Origin: Monocercomonoides exilis
Lineage: Eukaryota; Preaxostyla; Oxymonadida; Polymastigidae
Reading direction: 5' to 3'
NCBI GenBank assembly: GCA_001643675.2
Contig: LSRY02000073.1
Coordinates: forward strand, 1 to 64,000
Length of the DNA stretch: 64,000 nucleotides
Positions 32,903-45,800 of the stretch are shown piece by piece; position 1 is the first letter of the stretch; each line of letters begins with the position of its first letter. Below the pieces are notes generated by a model. It was given only the letters and a program-made list of their open reading frames with translations, ran no database searches and was not told where the DNA came from. The position numbers were made by a program, and so were the translations under genes.

Positions 32903-34373
32903 CTAAACGTTTACAAAATAATCAGAAATATCCAACGATAATCCATCATAATATTTTCTGTTAAGAAAATCAATTTGTTCATGATAACTTGTGATTGTAT
33001 CTTCGTATCCTTCTTCCATCTTTTCAAACACTTTTCTTTTCAACGCTTTTCTTTTCGCTTCTTCCGCTTCATCTTCCTCCTCTTCTTCCCATTCATCACA
33101 CCTCATTCCTTTTAATCGACTTGAAACTTTCATAAATAATCTCAAACTTTGGAATATCATTGTGTCATTCAATATTGTCCACTGAATCTCCTCCAAAACA
33201 GCATCAATTGCCCCGCTTTTCAGCAAACCATCAATTATCACTGCTCTTTTTTCTGTTGCTTCAATTAATAAATCAATACATTTCTCGAAAATTTCTTTGT
33301 GATTCTCCTTTGCTGCCCGAAAAACTCTCACAACGCTACCGAAAAGACCAACATATTCTTCATTCCTCAACAGACAACATGAAAAATAAATCTCAAGTGT
33401 TCCAATCCATCTCCTAATTACTAGCACTTCATTCGCTTCTTCTTTGCTCATTTCCTCTTCTATCTTTTTCCAATTCACCCACTTTGTCAGCTCTTCCAGT
33501 TCTCTTATTGCTTCTCTCGCAAAATGCAGCTCATACAAAATAACAGCTTCCAAACTTTTGTCACAGTAAAATCGAATCGTTAAAAATTTCCAAGCTGATT
33601 GATAAGTAAGTCGCGTGAGGTTGTGATGTTCTTGATGATATTTGATAATTTCTTTGATCTCATTCAAATACAGTTCTTTATTTATTTCCTTTAAAAAAGA
33701 GAAAGAACAATTCAGTAACATCAAAAACGAAAAAGATATTCTCATACGTGATATCCAATTTTGCTCAAAGCAAATAAAGCCATTTCCACCTCTTTTTTGA
33801 TTTCCTCGTTTTCCTCTTTCTTCAAGGCAGCTTTCATAAGGTAAAGCACAATGATTGAAACCAATTCATCTGATGTATTATCATTATACAGCATAAAATT
33901 GCATTCACAGAGATCAATCAGGAGCTTTTCATTTTTTCCTTCTTTCTTGTTATTTTCATTAATAATCATTTTTTGTAATCTTATACTTAACATAGAGTTA
34001 TCAAAATAGAAATTCCACATTCCATTCAACATATTAAAATATCCAACATGCTTCAGCAGCACAAGTGCGTTATCTATCGACAATTTCTTTTCTTCAATCA
34101 TTTGGCGTATTTTACTGAACAGTTCTTCTGTAAAAACAGATGTGAATTCTTTTTTATTCATTTTCTCGACAGTTTCATTCATTTCTTCTATTTTCTGTTT
34201 CTGCTCGCTTTCTGTGCTATGTTCCAACTGGCCAAGCAATTCTTCCCCGATCGTCAAAAATCATAAAACATGAAATCTTTGAAAATACACAATTAAAGCA
34301 AACTCGAATATTTCTCTGCAAGGGACGGCTCTTGAGCGTCATCACTGAATTTGCAGGCATCACACATTTCCAT
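32903..34373 (-). CDS. HEAT-like helical protein of an oxymonad-expanded family
   Basis: Exons on the minus strand are 34373-34304, 34241-33748 and 33688-32903. Introns are 62 nt (GTTTGC..AAG, phase 1) and 59 nt (GTATGA..AAG, phase 0). The product is 449 residues with no frame break. It begins MEMCDACKFS and ends SLDISDYFVNV. The sequence is almost all amphipathic helix (EEMNETVEKMNKKEF, LIDLCECNFMLYND, EIKEIIKYHQEHHNL), with an acidic run near residue 395. From memory, Monocercomonoides encodes many paralogues with the same opening EEMN motif, LLKH(V/I)GY segment, NEIKEII(K/Q)YHQEH segment and C-terminal ISDYFVNV. Function is unknown; armadillo/HEAT-like protein-interaction scaffolding is an inference from helical content. 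Confidence 0.82.
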
Positions 34374-36117
34374 TCTGTCTATTATTAGCAAAGATCAATT
34401 TGCAGCAAAATTTCAAAGAAAAACAGAAAAACAAACAGAAAAACAAGCATTGTTGATAATTGACAAATTTAAAATATAATTGTCAAACTCAATTCCTTTG
34501 CTTAATAAAAATTTGTGTAAAAAAAGAAATCTCAAAGAAGATGCAATATTGGTCGTATTTAGCCAAATCCGAAAGAGTTTAATTTCTTTCTGATCGAACC
34601 AACAATAATTCATTTCATTGAAATGGATGGCATTTCGATGAATAGTTGATCGCGTTGGAAAATATCCCACATGTATCGTATTGCTTGTGAAAAAAATTTT
34701 CATTTCAACATTTTGAGTGGAATGAAAAAAGGCAATAAAGGTTTTTTAAGAAAAAAACAAAAAAGTGACAAAAAAGCAGCAATTTGCACATAAATCGTGC
34801 TTGCTCTTTAATATCACTAAAAATTAAAATTCATACGTTAGTATTTCAATTTTGGATCTCACATTTAGAGTTATCTGGAAGCTTTACTAAATTGAAATGA
34901 TTATTTCCGATATTTCAGAGTGTTTGCTGGTTTCCGTGAATGTTTCAAATTTAATGTGTTGAGAAAAGTTTTGAGATATCAGGATGATTTTGTTATTTAT
35001 TCGTTACTTGAGTGGGTTGTTCAGGCAAAAGGAGGATTGATGGAGGGAATCAAGCTTTCAACAATTCACATTATTTTGATATTCGGGAATGTGATGGTTG
35101 GATTCCTTAGGAACTGTATCAAGGAAACAATGGACAACATTGTAAATCGAGCATTGAAAGAGATTTTCCCATAAGATTTTGAGGCTGAGTGAAGATGAAA
35201 GAATTCGAGAAAGCGAAGGGAGATTTATGCATGATGCGGAACAAAGCACATGAGGAATTTTGAGTGCATTCAAGCATATTGATCATTTGATGGTGTTGCA
35301 ACTTGGCATGTATTTTTCTTTAAAGAAGCTTGTTGTATTTTGTTGAAAATCATCATTTTGGGTTGTTTTTGATGATTGTTGTTGATTCTCCAAAAACAGT
35401 GTGGATTTCGAAGCAAAGGTGAAAACAAATCGAGTGATGCCAAAGCAAATATGAAAGGACAGAGCAGACAACAGTTGAAGAGCTTGATCAAATTAAGGTA
35501 CGTTATCCAATTTATGCAACATTTATGCATTTTTTATTTAAATAAGAAAAAAAGAAATTATAAATAATAACAATTCTTTTGACTTTTTTTGCAATGATAA
35601 TTTCATTTTTTCACTTTCATTTTTTCTTTTTCTTTCTCTTTTGGTGTAACATTATTGTTCTTTTGATTTCAGTTAAAATAAAAATAAATAAACAAAAAAC
35701 TGACTGGGAAGAAATGATAAAAAACAGGCTGCAACAATAAGAGAGGCAACAAAATGAGCTAATTTGAAAAGGGTATTGCCTCATTTTGCAATATATTTTA
35801 TATTTCCACTTTTTTCTTTTTCTTTATATCTTTCTAGCTTTATTGATATTTTCTGTAAACTTCCAAAATAAACTTCACTTAAAAGCCGATTCTTCCTACA
35901 GATCATCATCAATTCCATCCAAGGAAACTTGCATTCGCTTGTGAAGGCACGCACCTTCGTCGTACTTGTCGGCATGTGTTTTCAGCATCATCAGCATTTG
36001 AAAGTATATGTCTTGTTTCCTTCCATCAAAAAAACCATTGAATCACTCGGAGAATCTCTTGGATAGCATTTCATCGTTGCTTGAACAGCATCTGAATGGA
36101 GAGAAGTTGCATAAACA
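34374..36117. other. AT-rich spacer with one possible exon
   Basis: A plus-strand frame at 34920-35174 follows an acceptor-like ATATTTCAG and encodes a helical stretch (KVLRYQDDFVIYSLLEW). It has no recognisable domain or partner exon. 35900-36117 may hold very degenerate transmembrane-domain coding of the ABC transporter remnant that follows. Nothing else is seen. Confidence 0.4.
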
Positions 36118-37677
36118 GAATGGAGATGCTACTGCTGCCAATAGAGCCTGCTGACAGATACAAGGGGGAAGGAGAAGAGAAGAGAAGAAGAAGAAGAAAA
36201 AGAAGAAGAAGAAAAATGGAGCAAAGAAGAAAAAGATTATCATAATGGTGAAGATGATGTTGTGATTTGCCTATCAAATGCATCGATTGTGTGGAGTCGC
36301 TATGAAGTTACCAACAAAAAGGAAAGAGAACATGCAAATGGAAAAGAAACAGAATTCGAAACACCAACAGTCAGCGAGAGTGAAAGTGAGGGAAAACAAG
36401 AGAAAGATGAGAAAGATGAAAAAGGAGAGAAAAAAGAAGAAAATGAAAAAATGAAGAAAAAGATAAATTACGTTCATCGCCAACTTTTTTATCATCTTCT
36501 TCTTGTTTCATTCGTCTTTCCTCCTTCCTCTGCTCCTTTCGCTCTGCCTTCGTCTGGTTGTATAGCACGGATGACGAAGAGGATGAGGATGAGGATCATC
36601 TTCCTCCTCATCTGCCTTCTCCTCTTCCCATCCTCCACAGCATCTCCTCCTCTCTCCCTAAGCATTTCCACTCAATCCTCTTCGGACTTATTGTTCCTAT
36701 GGCAAGTTGGCGCTTCTTGTGTCGATTCCGGGAGAGACAATCTGTTTGGAAGGGAAGAGTTATGTGAGAGAGACAGTGGCTTGAGTGTATCGGGTGTAAA
36801 AGTTAAAAAGAATAAAAAAAGAAAATAAATTATTTTTCATTTTGAATAATTTTATTTATTTCTTAATCAATGATAAACGCATTGTACATCATTTCTTATA
36901 CTGAACTGATTTTTTCCCTTCTCCTAATAATATTCATCGTATGTTCATTTATCCATCATTTTCCATTCAGATTCCTTTCATCTTCAACGACACCATCAAA
37001 TCCTATATCCTCTTCCACACTCCCTTCGACCCCGTTCGCTACGCTCGTGTCATTCAAGCATGTTGTCTGGAACAAGACTTGGACATTCTTCCTGGCGGAG
37101 ACGAAGCAGAAGTGGGCGACAGAGGATACAACCTGTCGGGCGGGAAGGGAATGAGGATAGCTCTGGCAAGGGCAGTCTATTCAACGGCTGAGGTGTTTGT
37201 GTTGGATGACATTTTGGCGAGTGTTGATGTTCTTGTTGGAAAGGAGCTGGCGACAAAATGCATCAGTCAGCTGCTGAAAGGGAAGACTGTTTTGTCGACA
37301 ACACATTACACGAAATATCAGCCTGAATTCGACTCAGCCATTGCGATTTAGGAAAAACGGAAGGATCAGAAAGATCTGCAAGGCGGAAGAGTTTAAGGGG
37401 ATTGTGAAGGAAATGAGAAAGTTCGTTGAGGAGAAGAATACAAAATTGTAGAAGAAGTGGAGAAAGAAAGAGAAAATTTGGAAGATGATTATAAAACCAA
37501 TTGTGAAAAGAGGACTGAAGGTTCGGTTAGTGTTTCTTCTTCACCTTTAATGTCATCTTCTCTATTCTCTTTACAATCTACTTTCATTTCGCCCAACAAT
37601 CTCCATCTTCTTCTTCTACTGCAACTTCACCATTCACTTTTAAATCACATTTCATATCGACTCAGCAATCTGCATCG

Positions 37678-37721
<44 letters not shown>

Positions 37722-37790
37722 TTCTTCTTCTTCTTCTTCTTCTTCTTCTTCTTCTTCTATTTCGAGTGAATTTCCCACAAGTCTTCAGAT
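36118..37790 (+). pseudogene. Decayed ABCC-type ABC transporter segment (NBD1 and linker)
   Basis: Pieces in several frames follow the order of an ABCC (MRP) first nucleotide-binding domain. They are an MLLLPIEPADRYKG stretch like the end of the transmembrane domain, ICLSNASIVW like the NBD start, a GKLALLV / GKSYVRETVA frame near 36710-36775 where the Walker A segment should be but is missing, then after a CAG acceptor at 36970 an IPFIFNDTIKSYILF strand (Q-loop region), NLSGGKGMRIALARAVY (ABC signature with K for Q) and VFVLDDILASVD (Walker B). The frame then shifts near 37350 and continues as KNGRIRKI and an acidic linker. Several stops and shifts and loss of Walker A make a working ATPase very unlikely. 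Confidence 0.65.
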
Positions 37791-37946
37791 AACACGTCCG
37801 CTTGTTCTGAATCCAGTGGGTAAAATCACTTCCTCTTTTTCATCATTTTCCTCCTCCTCCTCTTCTTCTCTTCTTCCTCTTCTTCCTCTTCTTCCTCTTC
37901 TTCCTCTTCTTCCTCTTCTTCCTCTTCTTCCTCTTCTTCCTCTTCT

Positions 37947-38023
<77 letters not shown>

Positions 38024-38030
38024 TTCTTCC
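37672..38030. repeat. Serine-codon microsatellites and a 9-bp minisatellite
   Basis: A (CAT)n run (about 37675-37720) passes into (CTT)n (to about 37757). After unique sequence, a 9-bp unit of the type TCCTCTTCT repeats from about 37872. It switches at about 37950 to the variant TCCTCGCCT for about eight copies, then switches back near 38018. In one frame these would be Ser or Leu/Pro repeats continuing the ABC-transporter linker. Confidence 0.85.
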
Positions 38031-41000
38031 TCTTTTTCTCTCGTTTCTTTCTTCCAACTTTCAAATTGCACTTTTTGTATTGAAAGTTCTATCGAAAGCT
38101 CTTTCTTTCTTTGGATATGGGAATCATAGGAGAGAGAGAAGAAGAAGAAGAAGAAAAAGAAGAAGAGGGAGAAGAAGATGGAGAAGAAGATGGAGAAGAA
38201 AGAGGAGGAGGAAGAAGAAGAATTTAATGAAGAATAAGAAGAATAAGAAGGAGAAGGATAAGAAGAGCAATGAAGAAAAACATCATAAGCAATCAGAACA
38301 GAGTCATGTCCACTTGCTCCGCCTGCGCCACTGAATGAGAGAGAAAGAGAGAAAGAAAGAAAAAGAAAAAGAAAAATGCATTTTATTAGTAAATAATAAA
38401 AAACAATAAAATAAAAATAAAAAAGTTTTTAAATATTGAGAAAAATATTTGAAAATTATGCATTGAACAATAATTATTAAGCAAAAATCTTATTCACATA
38501 TCTTTTCAAAGACACAACAACAAAACAATTCAGAAGCTATTATCAACATTTTTTTGATTGAATGGGAAAAAATAAGTAGAAAAAATTACCCAACAAGAAG
38601 TTTGTTTAAAAAAAAAATTATGTTGATCTTATTATTGCAATGTATGGTTGATGATCAAAAGAGCAATTGCTTCCATTAAGCAAAGAAACCATACACACAT
38701 GTTTAAATAAATGCTAAAACAGCCATAACTTTTATGTTTAGAAATATAGAACGAAAACATTCTGCATTTACTATTACCATTGTTCCTTTAAGAACAGAAA
38801 TTCTGATAAACAATTCAATGTACGATCTAATTTATAAACGATGATCTTTGGAAAACGACAACATAACATTAGCAGTGTGCATGTCCATTTTAGTTTATTT
38901 CATTCAAAAGTTCTATTCGCAGTATATAAACAAATTCTTTTACACAACAAAATAGACAAATTTCGTTTATGAAAGTATGTCTTCAGTAAAGATTTTGGAC
39001 TCAAAAGCGTTTTATTTATGATGATTTTTTCATAATAAAAATTCATCTACAACTTGACGCTGATAATAATGTGGAGAAAGACAGATCTGTTGAAAATTGT
39101 GAAATGTGACAGGTTTTCATATTTTCCCGCAAATTTTGAATTTTAATCATTTTTTATTCATTTATTAAATTTCTGTTGTTTATTGTTGTTATTATTTTGT
39201 TTTTGAAAATGTTTTCTTATCGTTTGAATTATAGATTAAAAGTTTAAAAAGTCAATGTTGATGAGTTGCAATGGTTGTTCAATATTTGTCACTTGATAGG
39301 TATATTGATTAATTTCATTAAGAATGAAGAAAATATCGAAATATTATTAAGAAAGAAAAAGAAAAGAAACAGATAAAAATTCTTTTTGTTCTGCGTGGGT
39401 AAAAAGTTGCTTGATGTTATCTGATTCGCGATTATAAAACACGCAGATAACAAAGGCGTAAACTGGAATATTATTTTTTGCTGAGATATTGTTATATTCA
39501 AATATAACAAAAGTATATATGCCTCAGATAATTTCAGTTTATATATTAATTAAAACTTTTTTAATGAATAATGATTTATTTGTTTTATCAAAGACAATGG
39601 TTATATTTATATGTTTTTTTTTCTAAATGTTCATTTGTTTTTTTTTTGTTTATCATAAATTTATTTAGTAATTGCGAATGATTTATTTAGAAGTCAATCA
39701 ATCAATGACATTCTGACGTCTTGCGCGTTAATTTATTTTTCTTTATTTTGAAGTGAAGAAGCCAAAATCAATAAGGATGGAAGACGTTACATGTTCATTG
39801 AAAAGATTCCGCAAAAACATATTTAACGAAGATAATCTTTATTTAAAATGGGTTACAATGGAATTTTTAATTTATCAAACAGACCGCAAGAAGATTCAGC
39901 AAGCTTTTGATCATCCAGTGTCGTCAAATCATAAGTATGCTTTTAAAGATTTTTGAGAGCGTTTTTATTTCGAAATAAAAATTGTTGAAACGCAGAAAAC
40001 AAAATGAAGAATATTTGTTTTCATTGATTGAATGTGAATTGAGAATATAATTTTTCTGCGAAGAAGAATTTTTGAGAGATATTTCGTGATGGATGAGACA
40101 ATTTATTTTGTTTTTGACTCTTTCGCGGTCGAACTCTCACAAACTTCTTTTTTATTTCCTAATCCTTTTTTTTCCAATTTAATTTTGCAGTTGTTATTCA
40201 TTTTTCTCATTATTTTAATTTTGTCATTTTGTTTAACAGTTACTTCATTTTTTTAGCTTTTATAGAATAAAGATATATTCGCCTGAGCTCATTGTATGTT
40301 TTATTGTGCATGTGAATTTTTGTTGTGATTTTATTTTATCGTTTATGTGAACGCATGAAAGAAAATGCTATGAATGAAGTATTTTTATTCATTTATGGAT
40401 TTAATGTCATGCGAGAGTGAACAATTGATGCTCTTGTCAACTTCTGAGAAGGGTGTTTACCGTTCAATGATTTAGTTGATATTTTCATCAGTACATTGTT
40501 ATTTCTTTGATTATTATGTAAACATTCTTTTTTTAGCATCGTTTAAATATTTATCTCATATTCTTTTTAAACAGAAATCTAGTGAAGCATTAAATAAGAC
40601 ACTTAAAAATCTTAATTTAGTAATAATTTCAGTTGTATTTATGTGCATTCACAACAACATAAATATGGAATTATCTTGATTTATCACACCACCCAGCTCA
40701 CCGTCCATCTTTGCATACACGCTCTTTATTTCTTGTGCTGCATTTTCCTTTTCGTGATTTTGTGACGAGTTTAAGTCTTTCATTCAATATGCTTACAACT
40801 CTGATTCCATCAACGAAGAAGGATGTGCCTTCAAATCAATAATCATATTTTCTGTATTGCCAATTGAATTGTTCATTAAAGGTGTATGATTTGTGGAGAT
40901 TAAGCGATGTGTATTGCGAATGGTTTTTATATTCAAAGAAAAAGAAATGGACAATTATATAAATGATTATGGAGGACGGTTTGCGCAATTCGATCCTGAT

Positions 41001-42831
41001 CTTTTTTTGAGTAAAAGGTTGGATAAAATGCGCGTAAATGAACTCTGTGCTTCAAAGGGATCTGGAATCGCTTCAAAATTGAAGGATCACTCTCTTAAAT
41101 GGCATATGAGATATTTTCTTATTTTTTTTGACAATTTTTGTATTTTCTGTTGCATTAATTTTGTATTTTTTTTTATGCTGTGTGTATTTTAGTGACTTTG
41201 TTAATGAATCATACATCATGTGAAATTTTAGTGTTCTCCAAAAGTAAATGTGTTTTTATGAATTTATTTTCCGAACTACATTCAGTCAATTCTGATAGTG
41301 TCAATTATTTTCATTCAATTGATTTCTTGTCACTTCTTTTGGTGACTTTATTCCACATTTGATTTCTTGACATTCAGTTTTGTCGAAGATGCATTTGTGC
41401 TGAAGTTTCAAGCATCACATTTTAAATTTTGTTTCGCACAAGTTCTTATGTTTCATTTATTCCTTGTACAGTTATGAAGTTTGCTTTTAAAATTATTGCA
41501 CCAATCAAACATTTCCGCACTCACTGTGCGTTTCGTTCTGTACTCCGATTTGCTTTGAACGATTTTACTAATTCAATTTTCAGTTTTGGTGCTAATCACA
41601 AATTTTATTGAATTAATTTGCTCGAATTGTTGTGTTCTTATTGTGCTTTGCATTTATCTGACTTCATCATGTGAACAATTACTCACAGTCTTCATGTAGA
41701 ATTTTATCAGATTATTTCGTGCGAGCCTTATTGTATTTAAAAGGTTTGTTTGAAATGATTGTTTGTGAATGAATGGAGAGAGAAGATAGAAAGAATAATT
41801 GAGAAATTGCATTGAAATCAAAGCAAAAGATTGTATTGTGCTTCTTGCTTATGTGTAAATGTGCAAAGAGTTGCTGGGAAGGTCGCTAACGACAAGAGAG
41901 GAGTATCCTCAAGGACGTGCGTTTGATAGTAGCTCCCGCAAATTGTTCATAGAAAATTTTTGGATTTATTTATTATTTTGTATTTTGTTGACTTTATTCA
42001 TTAATTGTTTTTTTGATTATTTGTTATTAGTTCACAAGTGCTTCTAAGCTTATTCACATTTAACTTTTGTTAGAACCGTCTTTGAATAGTTGCATGATGG
42101 AAGTTAAGAAACAGCCTATAAGTATGCTTTAAAATGAATTGATGAATACTTAACAGTGGACATATTCTTAAATAATTACAAAAGTAATTTTTTGTATTTG
42201 AGAATAAGAGATAATACGAATATGCGTTTAACCAAATGGTGGATGTTATTCTACGCCAACATTTTTTTCTTACGCATAGAGTTATACAAGAGATTTCAGT
42301 TGATGCTGAACAATAAATTATCTGAAGCTACTGCGATGTTTCTCGTTACATATTTGCTTTGAGTTTTTATTTGTTTTACAATTTTTGACTTATTTTTATA
42401 GTGTTCTCCAACTTTTGTCAATATTTAATTTATTTTTCATAATTTTGAATCTTTTTATTTATATTTTTTATTTCTCATGTCAGAAAAATAAAGTTCAAAT
42501 AAAAAAAACAAATTTAAATAGTGCATTCTTTTTTGAACAAAAAGTGAAAATTAAGTTCTGATAAAAAATATGAGTTCTTAACAGAAGAGAAGAATACATT
42601 TATAACAACATACAAAATTGATTGAGGAGAAAACTAGCAAAACACACAGGATGGTTGAGAATGAACAGAGACAGCAGAAACTGAATGAGTTGCATTTTAA
42701 TAACTCAACTTATATAAATAACCAATAAAATTTAAAAAGTGATACAAATCAGCAATAAATATAAGCTTGATAACATTTTAAAAAATAATAAAATTGGAAT
42801 TGAAGAATGCAAAAGAATGGAAAAGCAAAAT
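38031..42831. other. 4.8-kb AT-rich region with no convincing gene
   Basis: 38110-38225 is a purine-rich GAA/GAGA tract. Beyond it only short frames occur (for example 39753-39956, 40893-41110 and 42156-42362, plus). Some have balanced composition and could be old exons or transposon relics, but they share no domain or splice logic that I can see. This is the 3' flank of the BTB gene. Confidence 0.5.
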
Positions 42832-45800
42832 TCATCCATGTTTGGTGAGCCATTTTGCCTTCTCCTTTTCCTTCTGCTTCTTCAAAATAAGCTTCGCTTT
42901 CTCTTCCTCTCTTCGAATAAGCTCCCATCTTTCCTTGTCCAAAATGGTTGTTCCGTTCTCCTGGAAAATGACAGACGGAAGCTCTTTGAACAGCGTCTTC
43001 AGCTCAACTGGACGCTTTCCTGGCTGAGGAGAAACAGAGGAAGAGGAGGAGGAAGAAGAAGAAGTCGAGGATGGTTTGAATGGAGATGGAGATCTCCTCT
43101 TTCCCACCACTTTCTCTCCTTCTTTAGCTTTCTCTCTCTCCCTCTCCTTCTCCTTCTCCTTCTCTTTCAACATCTTCGCCTGCTCCTGTGCTCTTTTCGG
43201 AAACAGTGCTTCCGTCCTCAATTGAGTCAGCCTCGTCCGCATCATCCTCAGCCTCTGTGCATCTGTCTCCTGAAGTAGCGACTCGTAAATGTAGAAGTCT
43301 CTCAAAGACGACGTAGACGACAGCGTTCGCGTCTCCTCTGGCTGTTTTGGCTGAGAATGCGAAGAGGAAGAATATGAAGAGGAGGCAGCAGCGTATTCAG
43401 AATAAGAGGAGTATGATGATGCTTGCAGTCCCCCAGCTGGTGTGGGTGGATTGAGTGCGCAAAACGAAAGAGGCGATTTGTCCTCACCTTCGTCGTTGTT
43501 GTCTGAATCGCTGTCATCTGCCTCGTTTTGAATAGAGCTGCCTGACAGCCTTCTGTTTGGCAATGCTGAAGAAGAAGGTTTCGCTTTGTTCACACCTACT
43601 TTCAATGTTCCACTCCATCTTCGCTGAGTTGTGCTTGCAACTTCATCGTTTTCATTGGCATCATCATCTTCCTCTTCTTCCTCCTCCTCTTCTTCGTCTT
43701 CGTCTTCATCATCATCCTTCGACTTCTTTGGAGCTGCCTTCCAGACTTGTTTTGTTAGAAAAGAGACAAGATAAGGCGGAGGTACAAAAGAATTCAGAAA
43801 ATCATAGTCGAAATTGAGTGAAAAAAGAAGAGAGGAATTTGAAGAAGAAGAAGAAGAAGAACGAATAATCGCAGAAGTTGTGGAATCAGAAGCGCTTGTT
43901 ATCTTTCTCTCAATCGGAACAATAGAAGAAGAGTTTGACTCTGATTGTGAAATGGCAGGCAACTTCTTCGCTGTCACCGAAGTTGTTGTGTTTGAAGCAG
44001 CAGAAGGCGAAGGTGAAGACGAAGAAGAGCCAAGAGTGGCAGAAGGATATGTTGGAGATGTTGAATTTTCCTTCTTCTTCTTCATCTGACTTGCTGGTCT
44101 TCGTGTCCCGCTCCATCGTCTCTTCGACTTCTCCTCTTTTGGCTCGCTTTCCAGTTGAGAAAAAGTCTGCTGAGGGAACAAAGTGTTCAGTGAAGGATAG
44201 AGCAGACACACAGAAACAGAAGAGCTGAGTGCCATTGTCGACTGCGAGGGTGTTGATATTGGTGATTGTGCTAATTCATTTCCTCTGTTTCTCATTGGAA
44301 TCACAGCAAAGCTGTCTTTTTCGCTTTCTTTTTGTTTAAGTCGCGATGATGAGTTTGGCCTTTTGTGTTCTTCATTTAGTTCTCTTTCTCTTTCTCTTTC
44401 TCTGCCATTATCAGCAAATGCCTGAGTGAATGCAGAGAGAGGAGCCATCTTCAGTTGCGGAGTCTGCGGCATCTGAGGCGATGTGGAAGAGAAGCAGCCA
44501 TTTGACAGGATGTCAAAATTGTGTGTGGGCAAAACATTGCTGCTGTAAAAGGAGGATGTTGGCGGAAACAAAAACAGCGCCCATTCGACATTTTGGAAGG
44601 GGACAGCGAGCGGAGTGGTGGGAGTGAGTGGTAAAGAGGAGAGAGAAGGAGACTTCGGAGAAATAGCTGAGGAGGAAAGCGACGGAGAAATATCTGCAGA
44701 AAGACGGCGGCCGGACGAGATGCTGGGAGATGAGGAGATCGGGGCAGAAGAGGAAGAGGAAGAGGAAGAGGAAGAGGAGGTAGAAGAAGATATTGAATTA
44801 CGTCTGGCATAACTCACAGAAGTTGATGTTGCAGATGATGAAGAAGCATTCGATGAGGAGGAAGAAGAAGAAGAGGAAGAAGAAGAAGTGAACATAGACT
44901 GAGGATGAGCCGAAGATACTCTCTGACTCTGGAGTTTCGAAGGGGAAGAAGGACGAATGGCAGACAGCTGTCTTCTTTGCATGTTGTTTCGGGTGGAGAA
45001 AGCAGACGGCGAAAGAGAAGGTCTTGTGGAAGACGCTGTTGTGGTGCGAGAAAAGCCCACTTTTGAAATCAGCGATGAATCTGAGGCTGTTTTGTGGTGG
45101 ATGCGGAGTGGGGTGCGGATGGAGCGGGAAGAAGAAGAGACGATTGGAGCAAGTGTTGTAGAGGAAGAGGAGGAAGAAGAAGAAGAAGAGGAGGATGATG
45201 ATGATGAAGGAGAGGAAGAGGATAGAGAAGAAGATGTTGATGATGATGATAAAAGATTATTATTGATTTGAGTGTTTGTTTGTGGAGAAGGAGAAGGAAG
45301 TGAATGAGGAGAAATGGAAGATAAAGAGGAAGAGGAAGAGGAAGAGGAAGAGGAAGGACGAGATGAAATGCGTTGTGTGACTGAAGATGACAATATCGAT
45401 GATGTTGATTGATTTGTGGATAACGTGAATGAAGATGTTGTGTTTGAAGCATCAACAGGCTGAAGAGGAGAAGAAGAAGAGGCAGAATAGAGGCGAATGC
45501 CACGAGATGTAGTTTGTGGTGAAGAGAAACAAGAAGATGAAATAGAAACAGAAGAAGTAGAAGAAAAAGGAGATGAATGTGTCCTTACAGATTGCAGAGG
45601 AAGATGAGGAACATGTGGAGAGCTGCCTGATGAAGAAGGGCGGACATTTGAATGATGGATGGAAGAAGAAGAAGAGGAAGAGGAAGAAGAAGTGAAAAGA
45701 GGAGGAGACGAAGATGAAGAGGAAGAAGAAGAAGAAATTGAAGAAGAGCCAAAAAGCATCTCTTTTTGTGAAGAACGTTGTGATTCGTGTCGGAGAAGAG

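Noticed and set aside
34242-34303. A 27-nt intron followed by a T-run frameshift at the start of the HEAT-like gene
   Set aside because: Using the AG at 34242-34243 as acceptor gives a 62-nt intron and an uninterrupted frame that fits the family, so no frameshift is needed.
37672-38030. CRISPR-like array
   Set aside because: The units are contiguous 3-bp and 9-bp repeats without spacers, in a eukaryotic context.
37785-38071. Minus-strand frames of poly-Glu, poly-Arg/Gly and poly-Lys
   Set aside because: They are three readings of the 9-bp minisatellite and have no independent coding evidence.
38400-42800. Short plus-strand frames (39753, 40893, 41859 and 42156) as exons of one gene
   Set aside because: Frames and candidate GT/AG sites could not be joined in phase and no domain emerges, so they are left as unexplained AT-rich sequence.
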